This document shows, piece by piece, positions 28,797 through 35,973 of a DNA stretch of 64,000 bases (position 1 is the first letter of the stretch; every line of letters starts with the position of its first letter). The notes beneath the pieces are model-generated. The model was not told where the DNA came from, did no database searches, and saw only the letters and a list, made by a program, of their open reading frames with translations. Origin of the DNA: Mycobacterium triplex (GTDB taxonomy: Bacteria; Actinomycetota; Actinomycetes; Mycobacteriales; Mycobacteriaceae). A program made the translations under genes and the position numbers. Location: contig NZ_HG964446.1 in assembly GCF_000689255.1 (NCBI RefSeq), positions 1,602,484 through 1,666,483 of the forward strand. The letters are read 5' to 3'.

Positions 28797-28857
28797 CGCC
28801 GAACGTGACTCACGGCGGAAAAATAGCGAAAATCTCGCGCTGAGTGCACGTTCGGCG
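28797..28857. repeat. Long inverted repeat after the SDR gene, GCCGAACGTG type
   Basis: The left arm CGCCGAACGTGACTCA (28797-28812) and right arm TGAGTGCACGTTCGGCG (28841-28857) are complementary except for one bulged base. The loop is 28 nt with an A-rich stretch. It is the third copy of the element in this window. Confidence 0.75.
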
Positions 28858-28873
28858 CGCGCGGCGGCGCGTA

Positions 28874-28879
28874 TAGCCT
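28874..28879 (+). promoter_or_regulatory. -10 box of the nitroreductase gene (leaderless)
   Basis: TAGCCT ends 6 nt before ATG 28886, and no purine-rich ribosome binding site is present. Confidence 0.45.
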
Positions 28880-28885
28880 CCAAGC

Positions 28886-29530
28886 ATGACCCTCAACCTG
28901 TCCGTCGACGAACTTCTCACCACTACCCGCTCGGTTCGCAAGCGTCTCGACTTCGACAAGCCGGTGCCTCGCGAGGTCCTGATGGAGTGCCTGGAACTGG
29001 CGTTGCAGGCTCCCACCGGCTCCAACGCCCAGGGCTGGCAATGGGTGTTCGTCGAAGACGCGGAGAAGAAGAAGGCGATCGGCGACATCTACCTGTCGCA
29101 TGCCCGGCCTTACCTGAGCGCGCCGAAGCCCGACTACGGCGTGGGCGACACCCGCGGCGAACGGATGGGCAAGGTGGTGGATTCGGCGACCTACCTCGCC
29201 GAGCACATCCACGAGGCGCCGGTGCTGATGATCCCGTGCCTCGCGGGCCGCGAGGACAAGTCACCGCTGGGCGGCGTCTCGTTCTGGGCGTCGCTGTTCC
29301 CGGCGGTGTGGAGCTTCTGCTTGGCGCTGCGCTCCCGCGGGCTGGGCTCCTGCTGGACGACGCTGCACCTGCTCGGCGACGGCGAACGCAAGGCCGCCGA
29401 GGTGCTCGGGATTCCGTACGAGGAGTTCAGCCAGGGCGGGCTGTTCCCGATCGCCTACACCAAGGGCACCGATTTCCGCCCGGCTAAGCGGCTGCCCGCC
29501 GACACCCTGACGCACTGGAACACCTGGTAG
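28886..29530 (+). CDS. Nitroreductase-family FMN oxidoreductase
   Basis: A 214-residue protein of the FMN-dependent nitroreductase family (Rv3368c-like). FMN-binding residues are visible in TTRSVRKRLDF near the N-terminus (basic triad) and in the APTGSNAQGWQW loop. A GLGSCWTTLHLL helix and a C-terminal AKRLP segment complete the fold, which normally dimerises. It would reduce quinones, nitro compounds or an unknown natural substrate with NAD(P)H. The mRNA is probably leaderless. It ends flush against the convergent trmL gene with no intergenic base. Confidence 0.93.
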   Translation: MTLNLSVDELLTTTRSVRKRLDFDKPVPREVLMECLELALQAPTGSNAQGWQWVFVEDAEKKKAIGDIYLSHARPYLSAPKPDYGVGDTRGERMGKVVDSATYLAEHIHEAPVLMIPCLAGREDKSPLGGVSFWASLFPAVWSFCLALRSRGLGSCWTTLHLLGDGERKAAEVLGIPYEEFSQGGLFPIAYTKGTDFRPAKRLPADTLTHWNTW

Positions 29531-29995
29531 TCACACCGCGCCGGGATAGCCGTGCTGGCGCCACGCCTCGTAGATCGCGATCGCCGCGGCGTTCGCCAGG
29601 TTCAGCGACCGCCGCCCGGCCAGCATCGGGATGCGCACCAGGCCGGTGATGTGGCCGTCGGCCAGGGTCTGCGCATCCAGCCCGTCGGGCTCCGGCCCGA
29701 ACATCAATACGTCGCCGGGCCGGTAGGCGACGTCGGCGTACGACGTCGGCGCGTGCGCGGTGAACGCGAACACCCGCGCCGGCATCAGCACGTCCCACGC
29801 GTGCTGCAGCGTCGCGTGCACGGTGACCGAGGCCAGGTCGTGGTAGTCCAGTCCGGCCCGGCGCACCTTGGGTTCGGACAGGTCGAAGCCCATCGGCTCG
29901 ACCAGATGCAATTCGGTGCCGGTGGCCGCGGCCGTGCGGATGGCGTTGCCCGTATTGGGCGGAATCCGCGGCGCCACGAACATCAGTCGGAACAC
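29531..29995 (-). CDS. trmL: tRNA (cytidine(34)-2'-O)-methyltransferase, SPOUT family
   Basis: A 154-residue SpoU/TrmL-type enzyme (Rv3366). The small size is that of TrmL without an extra RNA-binding domain. The N-terminal APRIPPNTGNAIRTAAATG carries the conserved Asn/Arg of motif 1, FGPEPDGL is motif 2, and RSLNLANAAAIAIYEAWRQ forms the motif 3 trefoil-knot SAM site. It would 2'-O-methylate the wobble base of tRNA-Leu. GTG 29995 has an AAGGGAG ribosome binding site 7 nt upstream; an ATG four codons later is the alternative. M. tuberculosis annotates this gene spoU. Confidence 0.93.
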   Translation of the reverse strand: MFRLMFVAPRIPPNTGNAIRTAAATGTELHLVEPMGFDLSEPKVRRAGLDYHDLASVTVHATLQHAWDVLMPARVFAFTAHAPTSYADVAYRPGDVLMFGPEPDGLDAQTLADGHITGLVRIPMLAGRRSLNLANAAAIAIYEAWRQHGYPGAV

Positions 29996-30024
29996 TGCGG
30001 ACTCCCTTTGTTGTTGAGCAGGGC

Positions 30025-30447
30025 ATGACGGATCAAGTACAGCTCAGCACGACCGATTGGGTGCGGGAGCAGACCGAACAAATTCTGCGGCAGGGCACCA
30101 CCGACGGCGTCGAGATCATGGACCGGCCGGTCGTGCTGTTCACCGTGACCGGAGCGAAGAGTGGCCTCAAGCGGTACGTGCCACTGATGCGCGTCGAGAA
30201 GGACGGACGCTACGCGATGGTCGGCTCCATCGGAGGAGCTCCGAAGCACCCGACCTGGTACCACAATGTGAAAGCCAACCCGAATGTCACCGTGCAAGAC
30301 GGCGACAAGGTCTTCGAGATGACGGCACGCGAGGTCCACGGGGCCGAACGCGACGAATGGTGGCAGACGGCGATCGAGGCCTACCCGGTCTACACGCAGT
30401 TGCAGGCGCTGACGGAACGGACGATCCCGATCTTCGTCCTCGAATGA
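30025..30447 (+). CDS. Deazaflavin (F420)-dependent nitroreductase family protein
   Basis: A 140-residue Ddn-like split-barrel protein. The typical features are FTVTGAKSGLKRYVPLM, with the basic F420-phosphate loop, GSIGGAPKHPTWYHNVKANP and a C-terminal TQLQALTERTIPIFVLE. These F420H2-dependent quinone reductases protect mycobacteria from oxidative stress; Ddn itself activates nitroimidazole prodrugs. Which quinone or nitro substrate this copy uses cannot be told. ATG 30025 has an AGCAGGG sequence upstream. It is divergent from trmL, only 29 nt away, so the promoters must overlap. Confidence 0.9.
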   Translation: MTDQVQLSTTDWVREQTEQILRQGTTDGVEIMDRPVVLFTVTGAKSGLKRYVPLMRVEKDGRYAMVGSIGGAPKHPTWYHNVKANPNVTVQDGDKVFEMTAREVHGAERDEWWQTAIEAYPVYTQLQALTERTIPIFVLE

Positions 30448-30450
30448 ACG

Positions 30451-30456
30451 GATAAT
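30451..30456 (+). promoter_or_regulatory. -10-like box of the methyltransferase gene
   Basis: GATAAT (5 of 6 matches to TATAAT) ends 6 nt before ATG 30463, just after the Ddn-family stop codon. A leaderless start independent of the upstream gene is possible. Confidence 0.35.
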
Positions 30457-30462
30457 GGCGAC

Positions 30463-31068
30463 ATGATCGAGCAGAGCATCTGGATGCAGAAGGTCGCCGC
30501 CGATCCCGGACATTCGAACTGGTACATCGAACGCTTTCGTTCGATGGCCCGCGACGGCAAGGATCTGGTCGGCGAGGCCCGCATGATCGACGCGATGGTG
30601 CCGCGCGGCGCCCGCATTCTCGACGCCGGTTGCGGCGCCGGACGGGTCGGCGGGTATCTGGCCACGGTCGGTCACCAGGTGGTCGGGGTCGACGTCGACC
30701 CGGCGCTGATCGCCGCGGCCGAACAGGACTATCCCGGCCCGCGGTGGCTCGTCGGCGACCTCGCCGAGCTGGACTTGCCCGCGCGCGGCATCGCCGACCC
30801 GTTCGACGTGATCGTGTCCGCCGGCAACGTGATGGCGTTCCTCGCGCCGAGCACCCGCGGCCGGGTGCTGAGCCGGCTGCGGGCTCACGTCGCCGACGAC
30901 GGTCGAGCGGCGATCGGCTTCGGCGCCGGCCGGGACTACGAATTCGCCGAGTTTCTCGACCACGCGGCGGCCGCCGGATTCGCTCCCGACGTGCTGCTGT
31001 CCACCTGGGATCTGCGACCGTTCACCGACGATTCCGACTTCCTCGTCGCGATCCTGCGGCCCGCGTAG
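30463..31068 (+). CDS. Class I SAM-dependent methyltransferase
   Basis: A 201-residue protein with the SAM-binding motif ILDAGCGAGRVGGYL (about residues 50-64), the acidic GVDVDP at the end of strand 2, and DVIVSAGNVMAFL at motif IV. The short C-terminal part ends TDDSDFLVAILRPA. It is a small stand-alone methyltransferase and nothing indicates its substrate. It follows the Ddn-family gene after 15 nt and may be co-transcribed with it. A strong 11-bp palindromic hairpin lies 31 nt behind its stop. Confidence 0.87.
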   Translation: MIEQSIWMQKVAADPGHSNWYIERFRSMARDGKDLVGEARMIDAMVPRGARILDAGCGAGRVGGYLATVGHQVVGVDVDPALIAAAEQDYPGPRWLVGDLAELDLPARGIADPFDVIVSAGNVMAFLAPSTRGRVLSRLRAHVADDGRAAIGFGAGRDYEFAEFLDHAAAAGFAPDVLLSTWDLRPFTDDSDFLVAILRPA

Positions 31069-31099
31069 GGATTTCGCGCCGCGGGCCGTTTGCCAGGCT

Positions 31100-31123
31100 G
31101 GTGTGCCGGTGTACCGGCACACC
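31100..31123. terminator. Strong palindromic hairpin, terminator or operator
   Basis: Arms GGTGTGCCGGT (31100-31110) and ACCGGCACACC (31113-31123) are perfectly complementary with only two bases between them. It lies after the methyltransferase stop and about 130 nt before the Cvn leader ORF. With a T-poor tail (TTGGGGG) it is not a classical terminator; a protein-binding dyad for the Cvn operon is the alternative. Confidence 0.5.
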
Positions 31124-31253
31124 TTGGGGGTGGCTGTCTGCTCAGTAACGATTCTGGTGAGCCGGGCCGCGGGCTGTCATACTCGTCGAATTGCCACGCG
31201 TTTACCGCTCGCGCGTCTTGGCGCGGGGGGAGCGGAATAAAAGCAGGAAGTTC

Positions 31254-31322
31254 ATGAGCCTCTCGTTTGTCTCGATGCGCACTGCCAGCGCAGCGGCCGG
31301 TCGCGCGGCCGCAACCACATGA
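31254..31322 (+). CDS. 22-residue leader ORF coupled to the sensor kinase
   Basis: A short ORF begins ATG AGC CTC behind a well-placed AGGAAG and encodes 22 residues rich in Ser, Ala and Thr (MSLSFVSMRT...AAATT). Its TGA overlaps the ATG of the kinase gene in the tetranucleotide ATGA. The kinase itself has no ribosome binding site of its own apart from sequence inside this ORF, so its translation probably depends on ribosomes finishing the leader. Whether the peptide has a function is unknown. Confidence 0.5.
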   Translation: MSLSFVSMRTASAAAGRAAATT

Positions 31323-34078
31323 CGATGTTCAACCGCCCGGCCACCCCGGCCGAGGCGGCGCCCACCGAGTTCGCCGAATCCCCGGCGGCCCCGGCAAAGC
31401 GTCCGCCGGCCTGGTCCCCGAGCAACTGGCCGGTCGGGTGGAAGGTCGCGGCGATTGTGCTGATCCCGCTGGTCCTGGCCGCAATCTTCGGCGGGCTGCG
31501 CCTCAACACCGCCGTGTCGAGCTCCAGCGGCCTGCGGTTGGCCGCCGCGCGCGCCGACTTGCTGCCGGCGCTCACCAAGTACATGTCGGCACTGGACGTC
31601 GCGTTGTTGGCGAACTCCACCGGACGCGACGTCGAGGGCGCGAAGAAGAACTATGAAGCCCGCAAGGGCGAGTTGCAGACGCGGCTGTCGAACACCGACG
31701 TCACTCCCGATGTCCGGTCCGGGGTGGGCACCCTGCTGGGCGGCGGGCAATCTCTTTTGGACAAGGTGGCCGATAACAGCATCGGTTTGCGGGACCGGGT
31801 CACCACCTATGCGCCGCTGCTGTTGACAGCCGAGGATGTCATCAACGCCTCGGTGCGGGTGGACGACGAGCAGATCCGCGCGCAGGCACAGGGTTTGAGC
31901 CGGGCGGTCGGGGCCCGGGGCCAGATGACGATGCAGGAGATCTTGGTGACCCGCGGCGCCGAGCTGCCCGAGCCGCAGCTGCGCACCTCGATGATCACCC
32001 TGGCCGGCACCGAGCCGTCGACGCTGTTCGGGATGAGCCAGGTGCTGGGTGTCGGCTCGCCCGACGCCAAGACGCTGCAGCAGCAGATGGTGACCCGGAT
32101 GGCGATCATGTCCGATCCGGCCAGCATGCTCGTCGACAACCCGGACCTGCTGCGCTCGATCCGGACCACCGACGCGATCGCCGAGCAGGTCATCACCGGC
32201 GCCACCGCGGCGGTGACGAAGTCGGTGCAAACCCAGGCCGACGACCGGCGCAACTCCGCGATCGTCGACGGTGTGCTGGTACTCGCCGCCATCGTGATCG
32301 CACTGCTGGTCGTCTTGCTGATGGCGCGTGCGCTGGTGATGCCGCTGCGGGTGCTGCGCGACGGCGCGCTCAAGGTTGCCCACACCGACCTCGAGGAGGA
32401 GATCGCCCGGGTGAAAGCCGGTGAGGCCGAACCGATTCCGGCTCCGCTGCCGGTGTTCACCACCGAGGAAATCGGTCAGGTCGCGCACGCGGTGGACGAA
32501 CTGCACACCCAGGCGCTGCTGCTGGCCGGTGACGAGGCGCGGTTGCGATTGCTGGTCAACGACATGTTCGAGACCATGTCGCGGCGCATCCGCTCGCTGG
32601 TCGACCAGCAGTTGTCGTTGATCGACCGGCTGGAGCGCAACGAAGAGGATCCCGATCGCCTGGACAGCCTGTTCCGGCTGGATCACCTGGCCGCCCGGTT
32701 GCGCCGCAACAGCGCCAACCTGCTGGTGCTCGCCGGCGCCCAGCTGGCCCGCGATCAGCGCGAGCCGGTTCCGCTGTCGACGGTGATCAGCGCGGCCGTC
32801 TCCGAGGTCGAGGACTACCGCCGGGTCGAGTTGGGTGAGCTGCCCGAGTGCCTGCTGATCGGCGGGGCCGCCGGTGGCGCCATCCATCTGTTCGCCGAGC
32901 TGATCGACAACGCGCTGCGCTACTCGCCACCGTCGACGTACGCCCGCATCTCCGGGGCGCGCGGCGGCCCAGATCGGCAAGGCGGGGTGGTGCTGAGGAT
33001 CGCCGACTCCGGCCTGGGCATGAACGACTCCGATCGGCGGATGGCCAACATGCGCCTGCAGGCCGGCGGCGAGGTCACCCCCGACAATGCCCGCCACATG
33101 GGGCTTTTCGTGGTGGGCCGGATCGCCGCCCGGCACGGCATCCGGGTCGGGCTGCGGGGCCCGGCGCCCGACGAGGCGGGCACCGGCACGACCGCCGAGA
33201 TCTACCTGCCGCCGGCGGTGCTGGAAGGCTTCGACGGCGGCCCGGCCGAAATCTCGGCGGAGCCGGGTGAGCGGATCCGGGCGGTCTCGTCGCCGAGCGC
33301 CAAGCTGGCCAGCGGGCCGCCGCGGGCGAAAAACGGCGCGACGCGCCAACGCCCTGTTGCGGCCACACCCGGCGAGGCGCCCCCGATCTCGTTGTTGCCC
33401 CGCCGCAGCCCGGGCTCCAGCGGCATCACCGACGTTCCCGCCGCTCCTCCCGCGCCGCCGCTGCCCAAGCGCCGCCGTGAGCTGGCCACTGCCTGGTGGG
33501 AGAACGAGAACCAGCCGCGGCCCACGCCGGCGCCGCCCGCCCCGAAGCCGGCCCCGGCGGTCTCGGACACGTCGGGGTTCTTCGCGGCGCGGTCACGGGG
33601 GACCGGCACACCGCCGCCGCCGGCCCGTGTCGCCAAGCCACCCGCCGAGCCGTCCATCCCGGCCGCGAAGCCGGCGTCGAAGGACGACGTGATCTATCGG
33701 CGGATGCTCTCGGAGATGATGGGTGACCCGCACGACCTGGTCAACAGCCCGGACCTGGATTGGCAGTCGGTGTGGGACCGGGGCTGGTCGCTGGCCGCCC
33801 AGGCCGAGGACAAGCCGGTCGAGGAGCGCACCGCCGACCACGGCCTGCCGGTGCGCACCCCCGGCGCCCGGCTGGTGCCGGGGGCGGCCAACGGCGTGAC
33901 CGGCTCCGGCCAGCACCGCAGCTCCGACGACGAAGAATCCCTCGTAGGATCGAACGGCGGACTGCATGCGGCCCGCGACCCCGAAGCGGTTCGGGCCTCG
34001 TTCAGTAACCACTTCGGCGGTGTGCGCAGCGGGCGGTCACACGCCCGTCACTCGAGCCAAGGACCCGATGAGGAATGA
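31319..34078 (+). CDS. Membrane sensor histidine kinase-like protein, CvnA type
   Basis: A 919-residue homologue of Rv3365c and of Streptomyces CvnA. A first membrane helix lies at residues 42-61. It is followed by a roughly 250-residue extracytoplasmic helical domain resembling a nitrate/nitrite-sensing (NIT) domain, and a second helix near 318-340. A HAMP-like linker comes next, then the dimerisation segment [20 protein letters not shown] with candidate His456. The ATPase domain has [12 protein letters not shown] near 527 and IADSGLGM near 560. The last 300 residues are Pro/Ala-rich and probably disordered. No response regulator is adjacent; output is expected to go through the roadblock/GTPase partners in the same operon. 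Confidence 0.93.
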   Translation: MTMFNRPATPAEAAPTEFAESPAAPAKRPPAWSPSNWPVGWKVAAIVLIPLVLAAIFGGLRLNTAVSSSSGLRLAAARADLLPALTKYMSALDVALLANSTGRDVEGAKKNYEARKGELQTRLSNTDVTPDVRSGVGTLLGGGQSLLDKVADNSIGLRDRVTTYAPLLLTAEDVINASVRVDDEQIRAQAQGLSRAVGARGQMTMQEILVTRGAELPEPQLRTSMITLAGTEPSTLFGMSQVLGVGSPDAKTLQQQMVTRMAIMSDPASMLVDNPDLLRSIRTTDAIAEQVITGATAAVTKSVQTQADDRRNSAIVDGVLVLAAIVIALLVVLLMARALVMPLRVLRDGALKVAHTDLEEEIARVKAGEAEPIPAPLPVFTTEEIGQVAHAVDELHTQALLLAGDEARLRLLVNDMFETMSRRIRSLVDQQLSLIDRLERNEEDPDRLDSLFRLDHLAARLRRNSANLLVLAGAQLARDQREPVPLSTVISAAVSEVEDYRRVELGELPECLLIGGAAGGAIHLFAELIDNALRYSPPSTYARISGARGGPDRQGGVVLRIADSGLGMNDSDRRMANMRLQAGGEVTPDNARHMGLFVVGRIAARHGIRVGLRGPAPDEAGTGTTAEIYLPPAVLEGFDGGPAEISAEPGERIRAVSSPSAKLASGPPRAKNGATRQRPVAATPGEAPPISLLPRRSPGSSGITDVPAAPPAPPLPKRRRELATAWWENENQPRPTPAPPAPKPAPAVSDTSGFFAARSRGTGTPPPPARVAKPPAEPSIPAAKPASKDDVIYRRMLSEMMGDPHDLVNSPDLDWQSVWDRGWSLAAQAEDKPVEERTADHGLPVRTPGARLVPGAANGVTGSGQHRSSDDEESLVGSNGGLHAARDPEAVRASFSNHFGGVRSGRSHARHSSQGPDEE

Positions 34079-34476
34079 CGTCTGCAGGCAGCTCACTGGA
34101 CTGGCTGGTGACGAAGTTCGCTCGCGAGGTCCCCGGGGTGGCGCATGCGCTGCTGGTGTCGGTCGACGGTCTGCCGGTGGCGGCCAGCGAGCTGCTACCC
34201 CGCGAACGAGCCGACCAGCTGGCCGCGGTGGCCTCCGGGCTGGCCAGCCTGGCGACCGGTGCCGCCCAGCTGTTCGACGGCGGAGCGGTGCTGCAGTCGG
34301 TGGTCGAGATGCAGAACGGCTATTTGTTGTTGATGCGCGTCGGCGACGGCTCGCACCTGGCGACGCTGGCCGAGACGTCGTGCGATATCGGCCAAATCGG
34401 ATACGAGATGGCGATCCTTGTCGAACGGGTGGGCGGCGTCGTGCAGTCCACCCGCCGCTCCGTCAGGCATTCGTGA
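34075..34476 (+). CDS. Roadblock/LC7-domain protein, CvnB type
   Basis: A 133-residue single-domain roadblock/LC7 protein (Rv3364c), with [29 protein letters not shown] at the start of the fold (positions 34090-34180) and a [14 protein letters not shown] strand in the middle. In this family such proteins act as partners or activators of the small GTPase encoded two genes downstream, by analogy with MglB and MglA. ATG overlaps the kinase TGA by 4 nt (ATGA). The M. tuberculosis homologue has also been reported as a secreted or protease-interacting protein; nothing here shows a signal peptide. Confidence 0.93.
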   Translation: MTSAGSSLDWLVTKFAREVPGVAHALLVSVDGLPVAASELLPRERADQLAAVASGLASLATGAAQLFDGGAVLQSVVEMQNGYLLLMRVGDGSHLATLAETSCDIGQIGYEMAILVERVGGVVQSTRRSVRHS

Positions 34477-34482
34477 GCCGCG

Positions 34483-34857
34483 ATGGACAGAAGCGAATCC
34501 GGGCCGCCCTCACGTGAGGCGAACCTGGTCCGCCCGTACACCCTGACCGCCGGGCGGACGAACGCGGGCGTCGACATTCCGCTGGAGGCGCCGGTTCAGA
34601 CGCTGCAGGCCGGGCGGGCGCATCGCTGGCCGGCCGACGATGCGAGAGGCAAGATCATCGGGCTGTGCGTCAAAAACCCTTCCGTGGCCGAGATTTCGGC
34701 GCTGCTGAACCTGCCGATCGGTGTCGCGCGGGTGCTGGTCGGTGATCTGGTGCTGTCCGGCTACCTTCGGGTGCATCGAACGTTGACCGAGCAGTCGACC
34801 CGCGACGAGCGCCACGAACTCATAGGAAGGACGCTGCGTGGCCTTAAGGCACTCTGA
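34483..34857 (+). CDS. DUF742 protein, CvnC type
   Basis: A 124-residue DUF742 protein (Rv3363c). It opens with an Arg/Glu-rich LVRPYTLTAGRTN motif common to the family and then has a winged-helix-like part, KNPSVAEISALLNLPIGVARVLVGDLVLSGYL (34674-34769). That part resembles a DNA- or protein-binding wHTH. It sits between the roadblock and GTPase genes in every Cvn operon I know, and its role there is unsettled. It begins 6 nt after the roadblock gene. Its end overlaps the GTPase start by 20 nt. Confidence 0.92.
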   Translation: MDRSESGPPSREANLVRPYTLTAGRTNAGVDIPLEAPVQTLQAGRAHRWPADDARGKIIGLCVKNPSVAEISALLNLPIGVARVLVGDLVLSGYLRVHRTLTEQSTRDERHELIGRTLRGLKAL

Positions 34858-35410
34858 CTCCGGCGCCACCGCGTCGACGAAGATCGTCGTCGCCGGCGGG
34901 TTCGGCGCCGGCAAGACCACGTTCGTCGGGGCGGTGTCGGAGATCATGCCGCTGCGCACCGAGGAGATCGTCACCGACGCCTCGGCCGGCGTCGACATGC
35001 TCGAGGCCACACCCAACAAGCGGACGACGACGGTCGCGATGGACTTCGGCCGGATCACGCTGGACCACGACCTGGTGCTCTACCTGTTCGGCACGCCGGG
35101 CCAGCGGCGGTTCTGGTTCATGTGGGACGACCTGGTGCGCGGCGCCATCGGCGCGATCGTCCTGGTCGACTGCCGCCGGCTGCAGGACAGCTTTGCCGCG
35201 GTCGACTTCTTCGAACACCGCAAGTTGCCGTTCCTGATCGCCGTCAACCAATTCGACGGTGCGCCAACATATCCCGTCGGCGCGATCCGCGAAGCGCTGG
35301 CCTTGTCGCCGCACATTCCGGTGATCAACGTCGATGCCAGGGATCGCCGGTCGGCGACCGATGCGCTGATCGCGATCAGCGAGTACGCGCTGCAGAGCCT
35401 GACGGCTTGA
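34838..35410 (+). CDS. Small Ras-like GTPase, CvnD type
   Basis: A 190-residue GTPase (Rv3362c). Walker A is GGFGAGKTTF, with Lys26 and Thr27. The switch II equivalent is LFGTPGQRRFWFMW, where Ras has DxxGQ. The base-specificity motif is VNQFDG (NQxD instead of NKxD). It should cycle between GTP and GDP under control of the roadblock protein and the membrane kinase-like protein. GTG 34838 has a strong AGGAAGG ribosome binding site 7 nt upstream, inside the DUF742 gene. Its stop overlaps a possible TTG start of mfpA. Confidence 0.93.
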   Translation: MALRHSDSGATASTKIVVAGGFGAGKTTFVGAVSEIMPLRTEEIVTDASAGVDMLEATPNKRTTTVAMDFGRITLDHDLVLYLFGTPGQRRFWFMWDDLVRGAIGAIVLVDCRRLQDSFAAVDFFEHRKLPFLIAVNQFDGAPTYPVGAIREALALSPHIPVINVDARDRRSATDALIAISEYALQSLTA

Positions 35411-35415
35411 CCGCG

Positions 35416-35973
35416 TTGCAGCAGTGGGCCGACTGCGAGTTCACCGGCCGCGACTTCCGCGACGGGGACCTCGGCCGGTTGTGCACCGAACGGGTGGTGT
35501 TCAGCGACTGCGATTTCTCCGGCGCTAATCTGGCCGAATCCCAGCACCGGGGATCGGCCTTTCGTAACTGCAAGTTCGAGCGAACGACGTTGTGGCACAG
35601 CACCTTTGCTCAGTGCAGCATGCTGGGATCGGTCTTCGTGCAGTGCAAGTTGCGGCCGATCGCCTTCGACGAGGTGGATTTCACGCTCGCGGTGCTCGGC
35701 GGCAACGACCTGCGCGGCGTCGACCTGAGCGGCTGCCTGCTACGGGAAACCAGCCTGGTGGAGACGGACCTGCGCAAGGCGGTGCTGCGCGGCGCCGACC
35801 TGTCCGGTGCGCGGACCACCGGCACCCGGCTCGACGACGCCGACCTGCGCGGGGCGACGGCGGATCCGGCGTTGTGGCGCACCGCCACCCTCACCGGTGT
35901 GCGGGTGGATGTTTCGCAGGCGATGGCCTTCGCGCTGGCGCACGGGCTGCGGCTGGACGCCAAATCCGACTAG
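35416..35973 (+). CDS. mfpA: MfpA pentapeptide-repeat protein, gyrase-interacting
   Basis: A roughly 185-residue protein made almost wholly of A(D/N)LXX-type pentapeptide repeats (CDFSGANLAE, GNDLRGVDLSG, TDLRKAVLRGADLSG), closely matching M. tuberculosis MfpA (Rv3361c). The right-handed beta-helix mimics DNA, binds gyrase and lowers fluoroquinolone susceptibility. There is no ATG. TTG 35416 matches the MQQW start of the M. tuberculosis protein, whereas TTG 35407 overlaps the GTPase TGA by 4 nt, so translation is coupled either way. Being the last gene of the Cvn operon, it is probably an output or partner of the GTPase. Its stop overlaps the convergent ABC gene in CTAG. Confidence 0.95.
   Translation: MQQWADCEFTGRDFRDGDLGRLCTERVVFSDCDFSGANLAESQHRGSAFRNCKFERTTLWHSTFAQCSMLGSVFVQCKLRPIAFDEVDFTLAVLGGNDLRGVDLSGCLLRETSLVETDLRKAVLRGADLSGARTTGTRLDDADLRGATADPALWRTATLTGVRVDVSQAMAFALAHGLRLDAKSD

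Noticed and set aside
31319..34078. Classical two-component pair
   Set aside because: No response regulator is adjacent; the following genes are roadblock, DUF742 and GTPase, typical of a Cvn operon.
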